Shown: positions 1 to 9,312, counted from the stretch's first letter. The stretch is 64,000 bases of DNA from Gillisia sp. (GCA_024635655.1 JAGXIL010000018.1:1-64000), one strand, 5' to 3'. The notes: generated by a model not told the origin, from the letters alone. Translations and numbers: made by a program.

Positions 1-519
1 ACCTGCATCCTGCAGGCAGGATCGATCCTGACGTTGGTGGTGTTTAAAAAGAAAACGTCAGTTCGAGTAGCCTTTTTTGAGCTTTTTCAGCGAAAAAAAG
101 GCGTATCGAGAACCTTATAAAATTCCGTACATCTAAGGGTCCCGATAATTTTTCCCTTCCGTTATCGCTTCAGATAAAAACATTTGCCTCCTGCAGCCGG
201 GCTCGGCGTGAAGTTGGTAGTGATTAAAAAGAAAACGTCAGTTCGAGTAGCCTTTTTTAAGCTTTTTCAGCGAAAAAAAGGCGTATCGAGAACCTTAAAG
301 TTCCGAACATCTAAGTATCTAGATACTTTTTCCCTTCCGTTATCGCTTCAGTTAAAAATACCTGCATCCTTCAGGCAGGATCGATCCTGACGTTGGTGAT
401 GGTTAAAAAGAAAACGTCAGTTCGAGTAGCCTTTTTTGAGCTTTTTCAGCGAAAAAAAGGCGTATCGAGAACCTTATAAAATTCCAAACATCTAAGTATC
501 CGGATATACTTTTCCCTTC
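1..519. repeat. Three tandem copies of a 180-bp hairpin-bearing repeat
   Basis: Copies lie at about 1-180, 181-360 and 361-519; the third lacks the last 20 or so bases. The most conserved part of each (55-114, 235-294, 415-473) starts with CGTCAGTTCGAG, runs into a T6 tract, then AGCTTTTTCAGC, an A7 tract and GGCGTATCGAGAACC. The T and A tracts with the flanking CC/GG form a hairpin stem. Between cores lie a variable pyrimidine-rich stretch and a CTGCAGGCAGG-type palindrome. The array may continue to the left of the window. No convincing gene is present; a 68-codon open frame at 184-390 is only translated repeat. Confidence 0.9.
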
Positions 520-577
520 AAAGGAGAATATGTAATTTCGCGAAGTGTCTTTACATTTAATTAATTTAAATGATTCA

Positions 578-1210
578 ATGAGTATATTTATAAAGGAAGC
601 CTGTGTAGAAAACCTTTCTCAAGCCATTATGGCACATAAAAAAGGTGCCGACAGGATCGAGCTTTGTAGCCACCTCGAGGTGGGTGGTTTAACCCCTTCA
701 GAAAAACTTATTTTGAAGGTTGTAGAGAAACTGGCCATTCCTGTGAGGGTAATGATCCGGCCCCGGCCCGGGAATTTTGTCTATTCTGAAGAGGAGATCG
801 TAGAAATGAAGGCTTCTATAGAATTATGTAAAAAAGCAGGGGTAGAAGGGGTTGTTTTTGGTGTATTAAAACAGGACAACACGCTGGACTTCTTAACAAT
901 TAGGAAATTAATGGCTCAGGCCTCCCCTTTAAAAATAGTGATTCATAAAGCTATTGATGATTCAGTAGATCCCCTGGGTGCAGTTCAGGAGCTGGTAAGA
1001 ATTGGCGGGGTTGATACCATTTTGACCTCCGGTGGATTTGCAATCGCTTCAGAAGGAAAGGAAATCCTGAGAGAAATGCTTAAAATTTGTAAAGCTAAGG
1101 TTCAGCTTATGCCGGCGGGAAGTATTACAAGTGATAATCTTGAGGAACTTGATCAATTCCTGGGAGCTGAAGCATATCATGGAAGAAAGATCGTTGGTGA
1201 TCTGTCATGA
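578..1210 (+). CDS. cutC: CutC family copper homeostasis protein
   Basis: This is a 210-residue TIM-barrel protein of the CutC family, which is linked to copper tolerance although its biochemical activity is not settled. The family signatures are visible in order: ACVENLSQA near the N-terminus, GADRIELC, GGLTPS, VRVMIRPRPGNF, EGVVFGVLK, IHKAID, ILTSGG and AYHGRK near the end. The frame is open from a GTG at 545, but homology begins at the ATG at 578, so I chose that. Length is slightly short of the usual 230-250 residues, mainly at the C-terminus. It converges with the next gene (31-bp gap) and is preceded by the tandem repeat array. Confidence 0.92.
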   Translation: MSIFIKEACVENLSQAIMAHKKGADRIELCSHLEVGGLTPSEKLILKVVEKLAIPVRVMIRPRPGNFVYSEEEIVEMKASIELCKKAGVEGVVFGVLKQDNTLDFLTIRKLMAQASPLKIVIHKAIDDSVDPLGAVQELVRIGGVDTILTSGGFAIASEGKEILREMLKICKAKVQLMPAGSITSDNLEELDQFLGAEAYHGRKIVGDLS

Positions 1211-1241
1211 TCGAACGCAGCTTTGATCCTGAAGCTGAACT

Positions 1242-1880
1242 CTATTTTTTGATCCCCAAAAGCAGGGTATTGGTGCCCATGACATCTTCCAGTTTCTTCA
1301 GGTCAATGGAATTTACTTCCCTTAGGACAGTTTCAATTTCTGCCAGATGGCTATTTCCTATTCCGGCATTAAAGATCACCTCGCCTTTATCCTGAAGTAA
1401 GATGGTTATGTTATTCCAAAACGCGGGTGAAAAAAAATGGAGGGGAACATGTATATCTATAAAAATATCAATAATGATCAAGCCGTATTGAGCAGATGAT
1501 CTTTGCACATATTCCAGAGCGTCTTCACATACAAGTTCCAGGGGTTCAAATTGGTTGATATTAAATTCAGTTAAAGCGATTTTGACAACAGCAGGGTCAA
1601 TTTCTACAGCAGTAATTTTTCCGGTATACTTAAATTTTTTCCGCAGTAACTCCAGTACATTTCCTCCTCCCAGGCCTAATACCAGGATCTCAGAAGATTT
1701 TTCTGCCTTTGAAAGTGAGAGCCCGTGATCCAGCACTTTTTCCAGGGGTCCGTAGGAGTAATTTGCATTTTTACTATTCAATATTTTTTTGCCATTCAAC
1801 CAGGTGACCTCCAATAAACCACTGTAACGGGAGCTTATTTTTTTTGTAAAGGGCCACAGGTTGTTGAATGCTTTCTTCAT
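1242..1880 (-). CDS. Spermidine-synthase-like SAM methyltransferase fold protein
   Basis: The 212-residue protein has a Rossmann fold of the spermidine synthase/methyltransferase superfamily. The nucleotide-binding glycine loop is ILVLGLGGGNVL (about residues 65-76), followed by the acidic end of strand 2 in TAVEIDPAVV and a third motif EDALEYV. It lacks the N-terminal beta-barrel domain and gate residues of true polyamine synthases, so aminopropyl transfer is uncertain; many flavobacteria carry such a short protein of unknown substrate. It is a single gene, converging with cutC and divergent from the small membrane protein gene that follows. Confidence 0.75.
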   Translation of the reverse strand: MKKAFNNLWPFTKKISSRYSGLLEVTWLNGKKILNSKNANYSYGPLEKVLDHGLSLSKAEKSSEILVLGLGGGNVLELLRKKFKYTGKITAVEIDPAVVKIALTEFNINQFEPLELVCEDALEYVQRSSAQYGLIIIDIFIDIHVPLHFFSPAFWNNITILLQDKGEVIFNAGIGNSHLAEIETVLREVNSIDLKKLEDVMGTNTLLLGIKK

Positions 1881-2074
1881 AATTCCTATTGTACTTCAAA
1901 GATAACAAAGCGTGTAAGAAAGAGGTAGCCGATGTGAGCTATAGCAGGAATTAATTTTTTGTCAATTAGCTGAACATCAGGAATAAAAAAGTTAAAAACC
2001 TGTTATTTAGAAATTAATTAACGCTAAAGCTGATGAATATTTTGGAAATTAATTGAAACTAAAAATTAACTAAC

Positions 2075-2275
2075 ATGAGACATGGTGTAAAAGAAACAGC
2101 CAAAAAAGGAGCCGAGTTATGGGCTGCAAAAAAAGGATTAGAATGGACAGGTAGTCTGTTAAAATGGGGAGTTATAGTTGGTTTAGGCTATTTAGCATAT
2201 ACCTACATTCGCGATAATCAGGATGAAATAGAGGAATCACTTTCCGATCTTGCTAAATCCTACGGGGTCAAGTAA
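2075..2275 (+). CDS. Small single-pass membrane protein, GYLAY family
   Basis: A 66-residue protein with a basic N-terminus (KETAKKGAELWAAKKG), one hydrophobic segment at about residues 28-45 (LKWGVIVGLGYLAYTYI) and an acidic tail. The core GLGYLAY matches the GAGYLAY of two other small genes in this window (18703-18948 and 23693-23953), although the tail differs. No function is known to me. It stands alone, behind an AT-rich upstream region, and has its own strong terminator at 2304-2363, which supports it being expressed. Confidence 0.75.
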   Translation: MRHGVKETAKKGAELWAAKKGLEWTGSLLKWGVIVGLGYLAYTYIRDNQDEIEESLSDLAKSYGVK

Positions 2276-2303
2276 GGGCAAAGAAAATATATCCTATAAA
2301 GCT

Positions 2304-2363
2304 ATTTAGATCATTTTTACTGAAACTTTTTTTTTCAGTGGCGATGATCTAAATGGCTTTTTT
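2304..2363 (+). terminator. Nested-stem intrinsic terminator
   Basis: The outer 11-bp arms ATTTAGATCAT (2304-2314) and ATGATCTAAAT (2344-2354) are perfectly complementary and enclose an inner ACTGAAA/TTTCAGT stem. A T tract follows at 2358-2363. It lies 28 bp after the small membrane protein gene. Confidence 0.88.
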
Positions 2364-2439
2364 GCGTTTTATAAAAAGAAGATTTAAAGCAAAGAAGGAA
2401 AAGAATAAGCTCACTAAGGAAAATCAATAATTTATTTAT

Positions 2440-2880
2440 CTGTTTTCTGGTTTCCGTTTTCCGTTTTCTGTTTTTGACTTTTTCTAATGGAATTTAGGAT
2501 TTGTTATTCTTGGTGCTTGGAATTCCTTTTTTTGGAATTTGGAATTTGGAATTTGGAATTTGAGTTTTGGGATTTGGAATTTATTTTTACTGTTTTTAAA
2601 GGTCTCCCGCAGAACTCGCAGAATCCCGCAGAACTTTTGAACCCTCCAGCCGGCAGGCAGGTTTGTTTTTTGGTTCTTGGTGCTTGGTGCTTGGCACTTG
2701 TTCTTATTGCTTTCTGTTTTTCCATTTTTGGATTTGTTTTTTGGTGCTTGGTACTTGGAATTTATCTTTTTGGTGCTTGGAATTTGGATATCAATTTGTA
2801 GGTCAGAAGGATATTTTATATTTTGTTGTATAACTAAAATATTCAAAATGGGATCTTTTCCGGTGAAGAGGATCGCGACC
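2440..2880. repeat. Non-coding region of short GGAATTT and GGTGCTTGG-type direct repeats
   Basis: The region is made of degenerate 7-bp GGAATTT units (2518-2583), TTGGTGCTTGG-type units (2675-2785) and a CCGGCAGGCAGG half-palindrome at 2649-2661. Long open frames on both strands here are low-complexity translations of these repeats. No gene is supported between the terminator at 2363 and the start at 2939. Confidence 0.75.
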
Positions 2881-2938
2881 AAAATTGATACACACAACCG
2901 CCGGTATAAAAAAAATCTGCTCTTTCAAAAAAATAAAT

Positions 2939-3403
2939 ATGAAGACCCAAATAACCCTCAACGTAAACGGACAACAGCATGAGGTTAATGTTGATCCCCA
3001 AACTCCTCTGCTGTATGTATTACGGAATAATCTTGGCTTAACCGGCCCAAAATTCGGATGCGGATTATCTCAATGTGGGGCCTGTATGGTGCTTTTTGAC
3101 GGAAAAGCAAACCCTTCCTGCCTGATGCCGGTAGAACAGGCTTCCAAAATGGAGATCACCACCCTGGAAGGTTTGGCCGATGAAAACGGAAATCTGCACA
3201 AGGTGCAGCAGGCTTTTATCGATGAGCAGGCGGCCCAGTGCGGGTATTGCCTTAACGGACTCGTAATTGCTTCTGTCGCCTTACTTGATGAAAACCCAAA
3301 TCCTACTGAGGAACAGATCCAGGAAAGTTTATACCGAAATATTTGTCGCTGCGGGGTTCACGCCAGGGTGGTAAGAGCGGTAAAAAAAGCATCCACCACC
3401 TAA
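2939..3403 (+). CDS. (2Fe-2S)-binding subunit of a molybdenum hydroxylase (IorA-like)
   Basis: This is the small electron-transfer subunit of a xanthine dehydrogenase-family enzyme, closest in layout to isoquinoline 1-oxidoreductase alpha. With the ATG at 2939 the protein is 154 residues. The plant-type ferredoxin domain carries Cys41, 46, 49 and 61 (CGLSQCGAC...C); the second, helical 2Fe-2S domain has the CGYC and CRCG motifs. The frame is open from a TTG at 2885, but homology starts at 2939. The stop is 9 bp before the molybdopterin subunit, so the two form an operon. No FAD subunit is present, as is usual for the Ior type, where electrons go to a separate acceptor. Confidence 0.92.
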   Translation: MKTQITLNVNGQQHEVNVDPQTPLLYVLRNNLGLTGPKFGCGLSQCGACMVLFDGKANPSCLMPVEQASKMEITTLEGLADENGNLHKVQQAFIDEQAAQCGYCLNGLVIASVALLDENPNPTEEQIQESLYRNICRCGVHARVVRAVKKASTT

Positions 3404-3412
3404 TATCACCCT

Positions 3413-5596
3413 ATGAAAACCACACGACGCACCTTCATAAAACAAATGGGATATGTGAGTATTGGATTCTCTCTGCTGGGCCCTGTTTGCCTGGGAAAAG
3501 AGGGCACCTACCCCAATGCGAATATCATGGAACCTGAAGATCCTGATCATATCAATGCCTGGTTACGGGTTTTGGAAGATGGTCGGGTGCTTATCCTCAC
3601 AGGAAAAATGGAGCTGGGACAGGGAATAAGGATCGCAGTGGCCCAGGTAGCTGCTGAAGAACTGAATACCCGCCTGGATCTGGTGGACGTGAATTTAGCT
3701 GAAACGGGAGTAACTGCAAATGAAGGCTACACCGCCGGGAGCCGTTCCATTGAATCCAGTGCCATGTCAATTCGCCATGCTGCTGCGGCTGCCAGGGAAA
3801 AGATACTGAAAATGGCTTCCCAGAAATGGGATAGGCCATCTTCAGAATTGATCTTAGAAGATGGAATGATCAGTGGGGGAGATCAAAAAATGAGTTTGTA
3901 TGAGCTGCTGGAAGGAAAGCAAATAGAAGAAGATATAGGGGAACCGGCAGAGATCTTTGGAAAGACTAAACGGAAAATTGTGGGGCAGCCTGTCCCGCGA
4001 AAGGATATTCCTGCAATGGTACGAGGAGAACTGGAATATGTGCAGGATCTCAAATTTCCTGATATGGTGCACGCCAGGATCATTCGTCCAAAATCCTACA
4101 CTTCAAAACTGGGATCTTTAGAGGAATCCGGTCTTCAGGATTTTCCCGGATTTCTAAAACTCGTGCGCCTGGGAAGTTTTGTGGGGGTAATAGCCGAAGA
4201 GGAATACCAGGCCATTAAACTGAGCTGGGAAGTGCAGGACCGTGCAACCTGGGAAGCCGGAGAAGAATTGCCCGCAGATGTTCCATTAAAAGATTACCTG
4301 AGAACATTACCTGAAGAAACCGAAACTGAAGAGGATAAAGGAGACTGGAAAAATGCTTTTGAAAAAGCACCTGTTAAACATAGTGCAGCATATTACAAAC
4401 CCTATCTTATGCACGCCGCCAACGGTCCTTCCTGTGCGGTAGCTTATTATAATGATGATAAATTGCAGGTTTGGACCCATAGCCAGGGCGTTTATCCGCT
4501 ACGGGAAACTTTGGCCAATCTGCTTGAAATCCCTGAAGATGCCATTCACGTCAAAGGAGTTCCGGGTTCCGGTTGTTATGGACATAACGGCGCCGATGAT
4601 GTCGCCGCGGAAGCCGCACTTCTGGCTGTTGAATTCCCGGGCAGGCACGTTAGGCTCCAGTGGATGCGGGACGAGGAGCACCTTTGGGAACCTTATGGTA
4701 CAGCAATGGTCATGGAACTGCAGGCAGGATTAAGCAAAGAGGGGAAAATTGTGGGCTGGAAATACGATTTCTGGTCTGATGGGCATAGTTCCCGGCCCAA
4801 CGGGGAACCCAGAACCTTTCTTCCTGCAAGGTTTTTAGACCGCGGACATGGAGTCCCCGGCCCCGGATTTAAAGGCGGGGCGGTAAGAAATTCCATGCCC
4901 TATTACACGATCGATAACTTACAAACCACTTCCCATATTTTCAGGGGGCCATTGAGAAGATCTGCCCTGCGGGCGCTTGGAGCATTTGCAAATGTTTTTG
5001 CCATTGAAAGCTTTATGGATGAGCTGGCTGATAAAGCCGGGAAAGATCCTGTGGATTTTCGCATAGAACATCTTGATGATGAGCGGGCCATTACCTGCCT
5101 GCGAAAAATTAAGCGGAATACTACAGAGGTGAATTTAGGGGAAAGGGAAGGCATAGGATATGCCTTTGCACGATACAAAAATTCAGCTTCCTATTTTGCG
5201 GTTGCCGCACATGTGTATGTAAATGATGAAGAAATTGTGCGGGTGAAGAAAATGTGGGGAGTGATCGATTCGGGGGAAACCATTAATCCCGATGGCCTGA
5301 AGAACCAAACTGAAGGCGGAATGATCCAGGCAGCAAGTTGGGCTTTACGGGAAGAAGTGCAGTTTGATAAGGATCATGTGACCAGCCGGGACTGGCATCT
5401 ATACCCCATTTTTAGGTTTCAGGAGATCCCTGAAGTGGACGTTGAGGTGATTGACAGGGTAGAAGAAGATCCCCTTGGGGCCGGGGAAGCTGCACAGGGG
5501 CCTTCTGCCGCAGCTGTGGTTAACGCGGTTTTTAGCGCTACCGGGAAGAGGGTGAGGGACCTTCCGGTGAACCCGGTAGAGAAATATCTGCGATAG
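3413..5596 (+). CDS. Molybdopterin-binding subunit of a periplasmic aldehyde oxidase/IorB-like enzyme
   Basis: The 727-residue large subunit of the molybdenum hydroxylase starts with a Tat signal (RRTFIKQMGYVSIGFSLLGP), so the folded enzyme is exported with its small subunit. Family features include GKMELGQGIRIAVAQVAAEEL, the GVPGSGCYGHNGADD loop that contacts the cofactor, and the catalytic glutamate in GAGEAAQGPSAAAVVNAVF near the C-terminus. Length fits IorB. The physiological substrate cannot be read from the sequence; aldehydes or N-heterocycles are possible. No cofactor-insertion (XdhC) or cytochrome gene is next to it. Confidence 0.9.
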   Translation: MKTTRRTFIKQMGYVSIGFSLLGPVCLGKEGTYPNANIMEPEDPDHINAWLRVLEDGRVLILTGKMELGQGIRIAVAQVAAEELNTRLDLVDVNLAETGVTANEGYTAGSRSIESSAMSIRHAAAAAREKILKMASQKWDRPSSELILEDGMISGGDQKMSLYELLEGKQIEEDIGEPAEIFGKTKRKIVGQPVPRKDIPAMVRGELEYVQDLKFPDMVHARIIRPKSYTSKLGSLEESGLQDFPGFLKLVRLGSFVGVIAEEEYQAIKLSWEVQDRATWEAGEELPADVPLKDYLRTLPEETETEEDKGDWKNAFEKAPVKHSAAYYKPYLMHAANGPSCAVAYYNDDKLQVWTHSQGVYPLRETLANLLEIPEDAIHVKGVPGSGCYGHNGADDVAAEAALLAVEFPGRHVRLQWMRDEEHLWEPYGTAMVMELQAGLSKEGKIVGWKYDFWSDGHSSRPNGEPRTFLPARFLDRGHGVPGPGFKGGAVRNSMPYYTIDNLQTTSHIFRGPLRRSALRALGAFANVFAIESFMDELADKAGKDPVDFRIEHLDDERAITCLRKIKRNTTEVNLGEREGIGYAFARYKNSASYFAVAAHVYVNDEEIVRVKKMWGVIDSGETINPDGLKNQTEGGMIQAASWALREEVQFDKDHVTSRDWHLYPIFRFQEIPEVDVEVIDRVEEDPLGAGEAAQGPSAAAVVNAVFSATGKRVRDLPVNPVEKYLR

Positions 5597-5735
5597 CACA
5601 TACTTCCTAAAAAATTTATTTAGAGCGAAGTGCTATCTTATAATGCACATCAGGATCGAGTACAGGAAAAAGGCTCTGCTAGGATTCGCACGAGGATTTA
5701 GTGGTATATTCAGGAACAAAAGCAAAACAACTAAA

Positions 5736-6248
5736 ATGAAACCGGAAAAATTTTTTTTCAAAGATGATGGCAGTATCCCGAACAACAAGCTACCCATGTT
5801 GCTCTATAAAAATGCATTCCGGGAAAGGGGAGAGGAAGGAGCTGATTGGCTGGAAGAACGTTTTGCGGAAAATAATTGGAAGAATTCCTGGAGAAACGGG
5901 GTGTATGATTATCATCACTACCACAGCATCACCCACGAAGTCCTGGGCGTATACAGCGGAAAAGCTTTGCTGCACCTGGGAGGGGAAGCCGGTGAGAAAA
6001 TTGAGGTTACTGCAGGCGATATTATCGTTATTCCTGCGGGAGTGGGCCACAAGAACCTGGGGAGTGATAACTTTAAGATTGTAGGTGCCTATCCCAACGG
6101 CAGCGATTACGACATGAATTATGGCAAGGAAGGCGAACGTCCGGGAGCAGATAAAAATATTGCCTCCCTGGCTATCCCTGAAAATGATCCTCTTTTGGGG
6201 AAAAATGGGGGAGTGCCTGAAATATGGGGTGAGCTGGAAGGAGCATAA
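5736..6248 (+). CDS. Cupin domain protein (YjlB-like)
   Basis: With the ATG at 5736 the protein is 170 residues; the open frame begins at 5643 but the extra 31 residues are basic and not cupin-like. A single double-stranded beta-helix domain is visible: DYHHYHSITHEVLGVYSG supplies the histidines of motif 1, and GDIIVIPAGVGHKNLG is motif 2. The C-terminal YPNGSDYDMNYGK segment is typical of YjlB-type cupins of unknown reaction. It follows the molybdenum enzyme by 139 bp and may be cotranscribed, but a role with that enzyme is only a guess. Confidence 0.85.
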   Translation: MKPEKFFFKDDGSIPNNKLPMLLYKNAFRERGEEGADWLEERFAENNWKNSWRNGVYDYHHYHSITHEVLGVYSGKALLHLGGEAGEKIEVTAGDIIVIPAGVGHKNLGSDNFKIVGAYPNGSDYDMNYGKEGERPGADKNIASLAIPENDPLLGKNGGVPEIWGELEGA

Positions 6249-6312
6249 AATATAATTTTAAAGTTATTTAGCTTTAATGCAATCCAATAATAATTTTTTA
6301 GGTGTACTTTCC

Positions 6313-6420
6313 CGAGGCTTGCCTCGATATTTTTTTTGGAACCTGCCTGCCGGCAGGCAGGTTTGGAACTTGGAACTTGGAACTTGGTGCTTGGTGCTTG
6401 GATTTTGGTTTTTGATATCC
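6313..6420 (+). repeat. Hairpin with T tract, GC palindrome and GGAACTT direct repeats
   Basis: CGAGGC-TT-GCCTCG (6313-6326) followed by an AT run and T8 looks like a terminator for the cupin gene. It is followed by a perfect 24-bp palindrome built from CCTGCCTGCC and its complement (6340-6363), then repeated TTGGAACTTGG and TTGGTGCTTGG units. The hairpin motif recurs in degraded form at 11520-11545, again followed by ACTT-type repeats. Confidence 0.75.
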
Positions 6421-6458
6421 TTGCCTTTAAAAAAATGAACTAAATAAATATATAATCT

Positions 6459-7352
6459 ATGACCTCAAAATATCTTCTTTTTCCTATAATGATGCTACTG
6501 TTCAATTCCTGCTCCCATGCCCAGGAAAGTATTATTGCTGATGGTGCCGAATTAACATTGCTGTCGGCAGATTTCGAGTTTACCGAAGGCCCTGCAGCAG
6601 ATGAAGATGGTAACGTTTTCTTTACAGACCAACCTAACAACCGCATCCATAAATGGTCTGTGGCAGATTCCACTATTTCTGTATATATGGAAAATGCGGG
6701 CAGGGCCAATGGACTATATTTTGACAATGAAGGAAATCTCCTGGCCTGCGCCGATGAGAATTCTGAATTGTGGAAGATCGAGGAAAATAAGAATGTTGAA
6801 GTTCTTGTTTCAGATTATGAGGGAAAAAGATTGAACGGACCCAATGATCTCTGGGTAGATGCTTTGGGAGGCATATACATTACAGATCCATATTACCAAA
6901 GGCCCTACTGGGAACGTACAGAAAAAGAAATTGAAAAAGAACAGGTGTATTATCTTCCCGCTAAGGGTGAAAAACTTCGCGTAGTAGCAGATGACCTGGT
7001 GCAGCCAAACGGGATCATAGGTACTCCCGATGGCAAAACCTTATATATTGCCGATATAGGAGATAAAAAAACTTACTCCTACGGCATTGCTGAAGATGGC
7101 AGCCTTGATAATAAAACCTTATTTACAAACTTAGGATCAGACGGGATGACTATTGATGAGAATGGCAATGTATATTTCACCGGAAACGGAGTAACCGTCT
7201 TCAATAAAGAAGGCCAACAAATTGAGCATATTCCCGTTGACAGGGACTGGACTGCAAATGTAACTTTTGGGGGCGCCGATAATAAAACGCTTTTCATTAC
7301 CGCCATGGATTCCTTTTTCAGTTTAGATATGAATGTAAGTGGAGCGAAGTAA
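6459..7352 (+). CDS. SMP-30/gluconolactonase-like lipoprotein
   Basis: The 297-residue protein has a six-bladed SMP-30/gluconolactonase beta-propeller. The N-terminus is a lipoprotein signal ending in the lipobox LFNSC (Cys18). Propeller features are the metal-binding glutamate in FEFTEGPAADEDG, NGPNDLWVDALGGIYITDP, QPNGIIGTPDGKTLYIAD and SDGMTIDENGNVYFTG. The family hydrolyses sugar lactones with a divalent metal; surface location on a flavobacterium suggests use of external carbohydrate lactones. It is transcribed alone; a long palindrome follows at 7369. Confidence 0.88.
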   Translation: MTSKYLLFPIMMLLFNSCSHAQESIIADGAELTLLSADFEFTEGPAADEDGNVFFTDQPNNRIHKWSVADSTISVYMENAGRANGLYFDNEGNLLACADENSELWKIEENKNVEVLVSDYEGKRLNGPNDLWVDALGGIYITDPYYQRPYWERTEKEIEKEQVYYLPAKGEKLRVVADDLVQPNGIIGTPDGKTLYIADIGDKKTYSYGIAEDGSLDNKTLFTNLGSDGMTIDENGNVYFTGNGVTVFNKEGQQIEHIPVDRDWTANVTFGGADNKTLFITAMDSFFSLDMNVSGAK

Positions 7353-7368
7353 ATTTCTGGGAATCAAT

Positions 7369-7403
7369 CAGACCTCACAGGTTTTGGAAACCTGTGAGGT
7401 CTG
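7369..7403. repeat. 35-bp palindrome (16-bp arms)
   Basis: The arms CAGACCTCACAGGTTT and AAACCTGTGAGGTCTG are perfectly complementary around a 3-bp loop. It lies between convergent genes, so it may serve as a bidirectional terminator, but without a T tract it looks more like a dispersed palindromic repeat. Only one copy is seen here. Confidence 0.85.
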
Positions 7404-7493
7404 GGCGTGGAGGTGTGAGAAAGGTTGAATTGTTTGAGTAATATTCCACGCTCAGGATTTTTTCTAAATATAAAAAGATCTAAAGCCAATTCA

Positions 7494-9101
7494 TTATTCG
7501 TAAACCACATCCTTCAGAAACCATCCTTCTGCATCAACTATTGGTTTAACCGAAGATGTTACTGTAACAGGTTTTGCTGAAAGTTCCAGGCGCTGTGTTC
7601 CATCTTCCAGCTTGACGTCCATGGGGAGTGTAAAATCAATATTGGGAATTTCTATGGAGAAGCTGTTGCTGTTTATTTCCTTTACAATAATTCCGGGTAC
7701 CTCTGTAGTTCTTAAAAACAGATCAAAAAATGGTTTCACATCGTAATCGGTTTTTTCTGTAATATAGAATTGAAGGTCCCTGGTCTTGACCTGGTTTTCA
7801 TACGTAAATGCAGGTTCGTGGGCAAAATCCCTGATAGTTTTAAAAAAGACCTCATCTCCAAGAATATATCTTAGCGAATGAAGAACAAAGGCCCCCTTGG
7901 TATAAATTTCGCTGTGATATGCCTCATCTGAAGTTGCATTCTCTTTAATAATAATGGGAATCTCGTTAGTGATGTATTTCCCTACGTTGTTCACGTGTTG
8001 CAAATAGGCTTCCCGGCCACCGTGTTCCTCATAGAACAACCAGTCCCCATACGCACAAAAGCCCTCGTGGATCCAAAAATCTGCCCAGTCGCTTACTCCC
8101 ACTTTATTCCCCCACCATTCATGGCCGAGTTCGTGGTAAAGTAAGGTGTCATAGGTAGTATCTCCAACGGTTTTATAATTATAGTTATTTCCGTAAGCAT
8201 TAATGGTTTGATGTTCCATCCCCAAGTAAGGAGTTTCCACAATTCCGACTTTTTCTTTTACAAATGGATATTCCCCGAAATATTTTTCCTGTGTTCGCAT
8301 GCTGAGCTCCAGAATATCCATGAGTTCTGTAAGCCTGTTCTCATTTTGCCGTAACAGGTACATCACCATAGGGACCTGATTTCCTTCAATAGTAGTGTAA
8401 TTTTTAGTCTGGGTTACAAAATCCCCAATGGTAAAATTAATACCGTAGTTATTAATGCTGTAATTGGTTTGCCAATGATAGGTGGCTTTATTGTTTTCTG
8501 TTTTTTCTGAAATAAGTAAACCATTGGCGGCTACTTTATAGGAAGAAGGAACGGTAATAATGAGATCAACTCCATTATCGGGCTCATCTGAAGGATGATC
8601 TTTGGCAGGCATAAAGATCTTGCCTCCTTCATTTTGGGAGGAAAGTCCCACCCAGTGTTTTCCGTTGGCATCTTTAGCATAGGTGAAACCACCCTGCCAG
8701 GGAGGATTAACAGCTTCAGGGGTTACTCCCCCATAATTTACCAGCACATCAATTTGTTCCCCGGATTTCACCGTAGAATTTAAGGATATGAGGAGCAGAT
8801 CTTCCTCTCGCTCAAAATGTGCCTTTTTCCCATTGATCTCTACAGCATTTACCTGATAATGATCAATAAGGTCGAGTTTTATATGATCTATGGCTGAAAC
8901 TATCTCCAGTTTTAATTCTGCAGTTCCCTTAATGGTCCTGGCATCAGGATCTGCTTCCAGATCCAGCGTAATATGTTTAACGTCAAAAGCAGACTGGGCA
9001 GGATCCAAAGGACCTCCCCATTCCCAGTTTAAGTCCTGGGCATTGGAAAAAAACGAGCAGAAGATAAAAATGAGCAGAAAAGAAAACTTCGACATATCCA
9101 T
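7494..9101 (-). CDS. M1 family metallopeptidase, secreted
   Basis: This 535-residue zinc aminopeptidase-like protein starts with a signal peptide (SKFSFLLIFIFCSFFSNAQ). The N-terminal beta domain is followed by the M1 exopeptidase motif as GMEHQTINAYG and the zinc site HELGHEWWGNK, with the third ligand Glu in FWIHEGFCAYGDW. It lacks the ERAP-like C-terminal domain, so it is a short M1 form common in Bacteroidota. It probably trims peptides in the periplasm. The preferred start could also be the Met at 9095. It is monocistronic and convergent with the gluconolactonase gene. Confidence 0.92.
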   Translation of the reverse strand: MDMSKFSFLLIFIFCSFFSNAQDLNWEWGGPLDPAQSAFDVKHITLDLEADPDARTIKGTAELKLEIVSAIDHIKLDLIDHYQVNAVEINGKKAHFEREEDLLLISLNSTVKSGEQIDVLVNYGGVTPEAVNPPWQGGFTYAKDANGKHWVGLSSQNEGGKIFMPAKDHPSDEPDNGVDLIITVPSSYKVAANGLLISEKTENNKATYHWQTNYSINNYGINFTIGDFVTQTKNYTTIEGNQVPMVMYLLRQNENRLTELMDILELSMRTQEKYFGEYPFVKEKVGIVETPYLGMEHQTINAYGNNYNYKTVGDTTYDTLLYHELGHEWWGNKVGVSDWADFWIHEGFCAYGDWLFYEEHGGREAYLQHVNNVGKYITNEIPIIIKENATSDEAYHSEIYTKGAFVLHSLRYILGDEVFFKTIRDFAHEPAFTYENQVKTRDLQFYITEKTDYDVKPFFDLFLRTTEVPGIIVKEINSNSFSIEIPNIDFTLPMDVKLEDGTQRLELSAKPVTVTSSVKPIVDAEGWFLKDVVYE

Positions 9102-9312
9102 TTTATACCAAATATAGATAATATTTCCTTTTGATCTTTTCAGTTATGGGACCTGCGGGATTTAATTTGTTTTTAATTTTATTTATTCAAATTAGTCTGT
9201 TTTATTAATTCATTTCGTCATGGATTTGAATATTTTTGAACTTCGACACCTTTTGTTTTCCCGGTTAAATTAGATTTTATACAATTATTGAATATTATAA
9301 AGAAAATCAATT

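Noticed and set aside
184-390. 68-codon open frame
   Set aside because: It is the middle copy of the tandem repeats read as protein and has no family features.
2484-2982. Overlapping open frames of 73-137 codons on both strands before the molybdenum enzyme genes
   Set aside because: They are built from repeated GGAATTT and GGTGCTTGG units, give low-complexity Asn/Lys/Ser or Phe/Trp/Leu-rich proteins, and one overlaps the real start at 2939.
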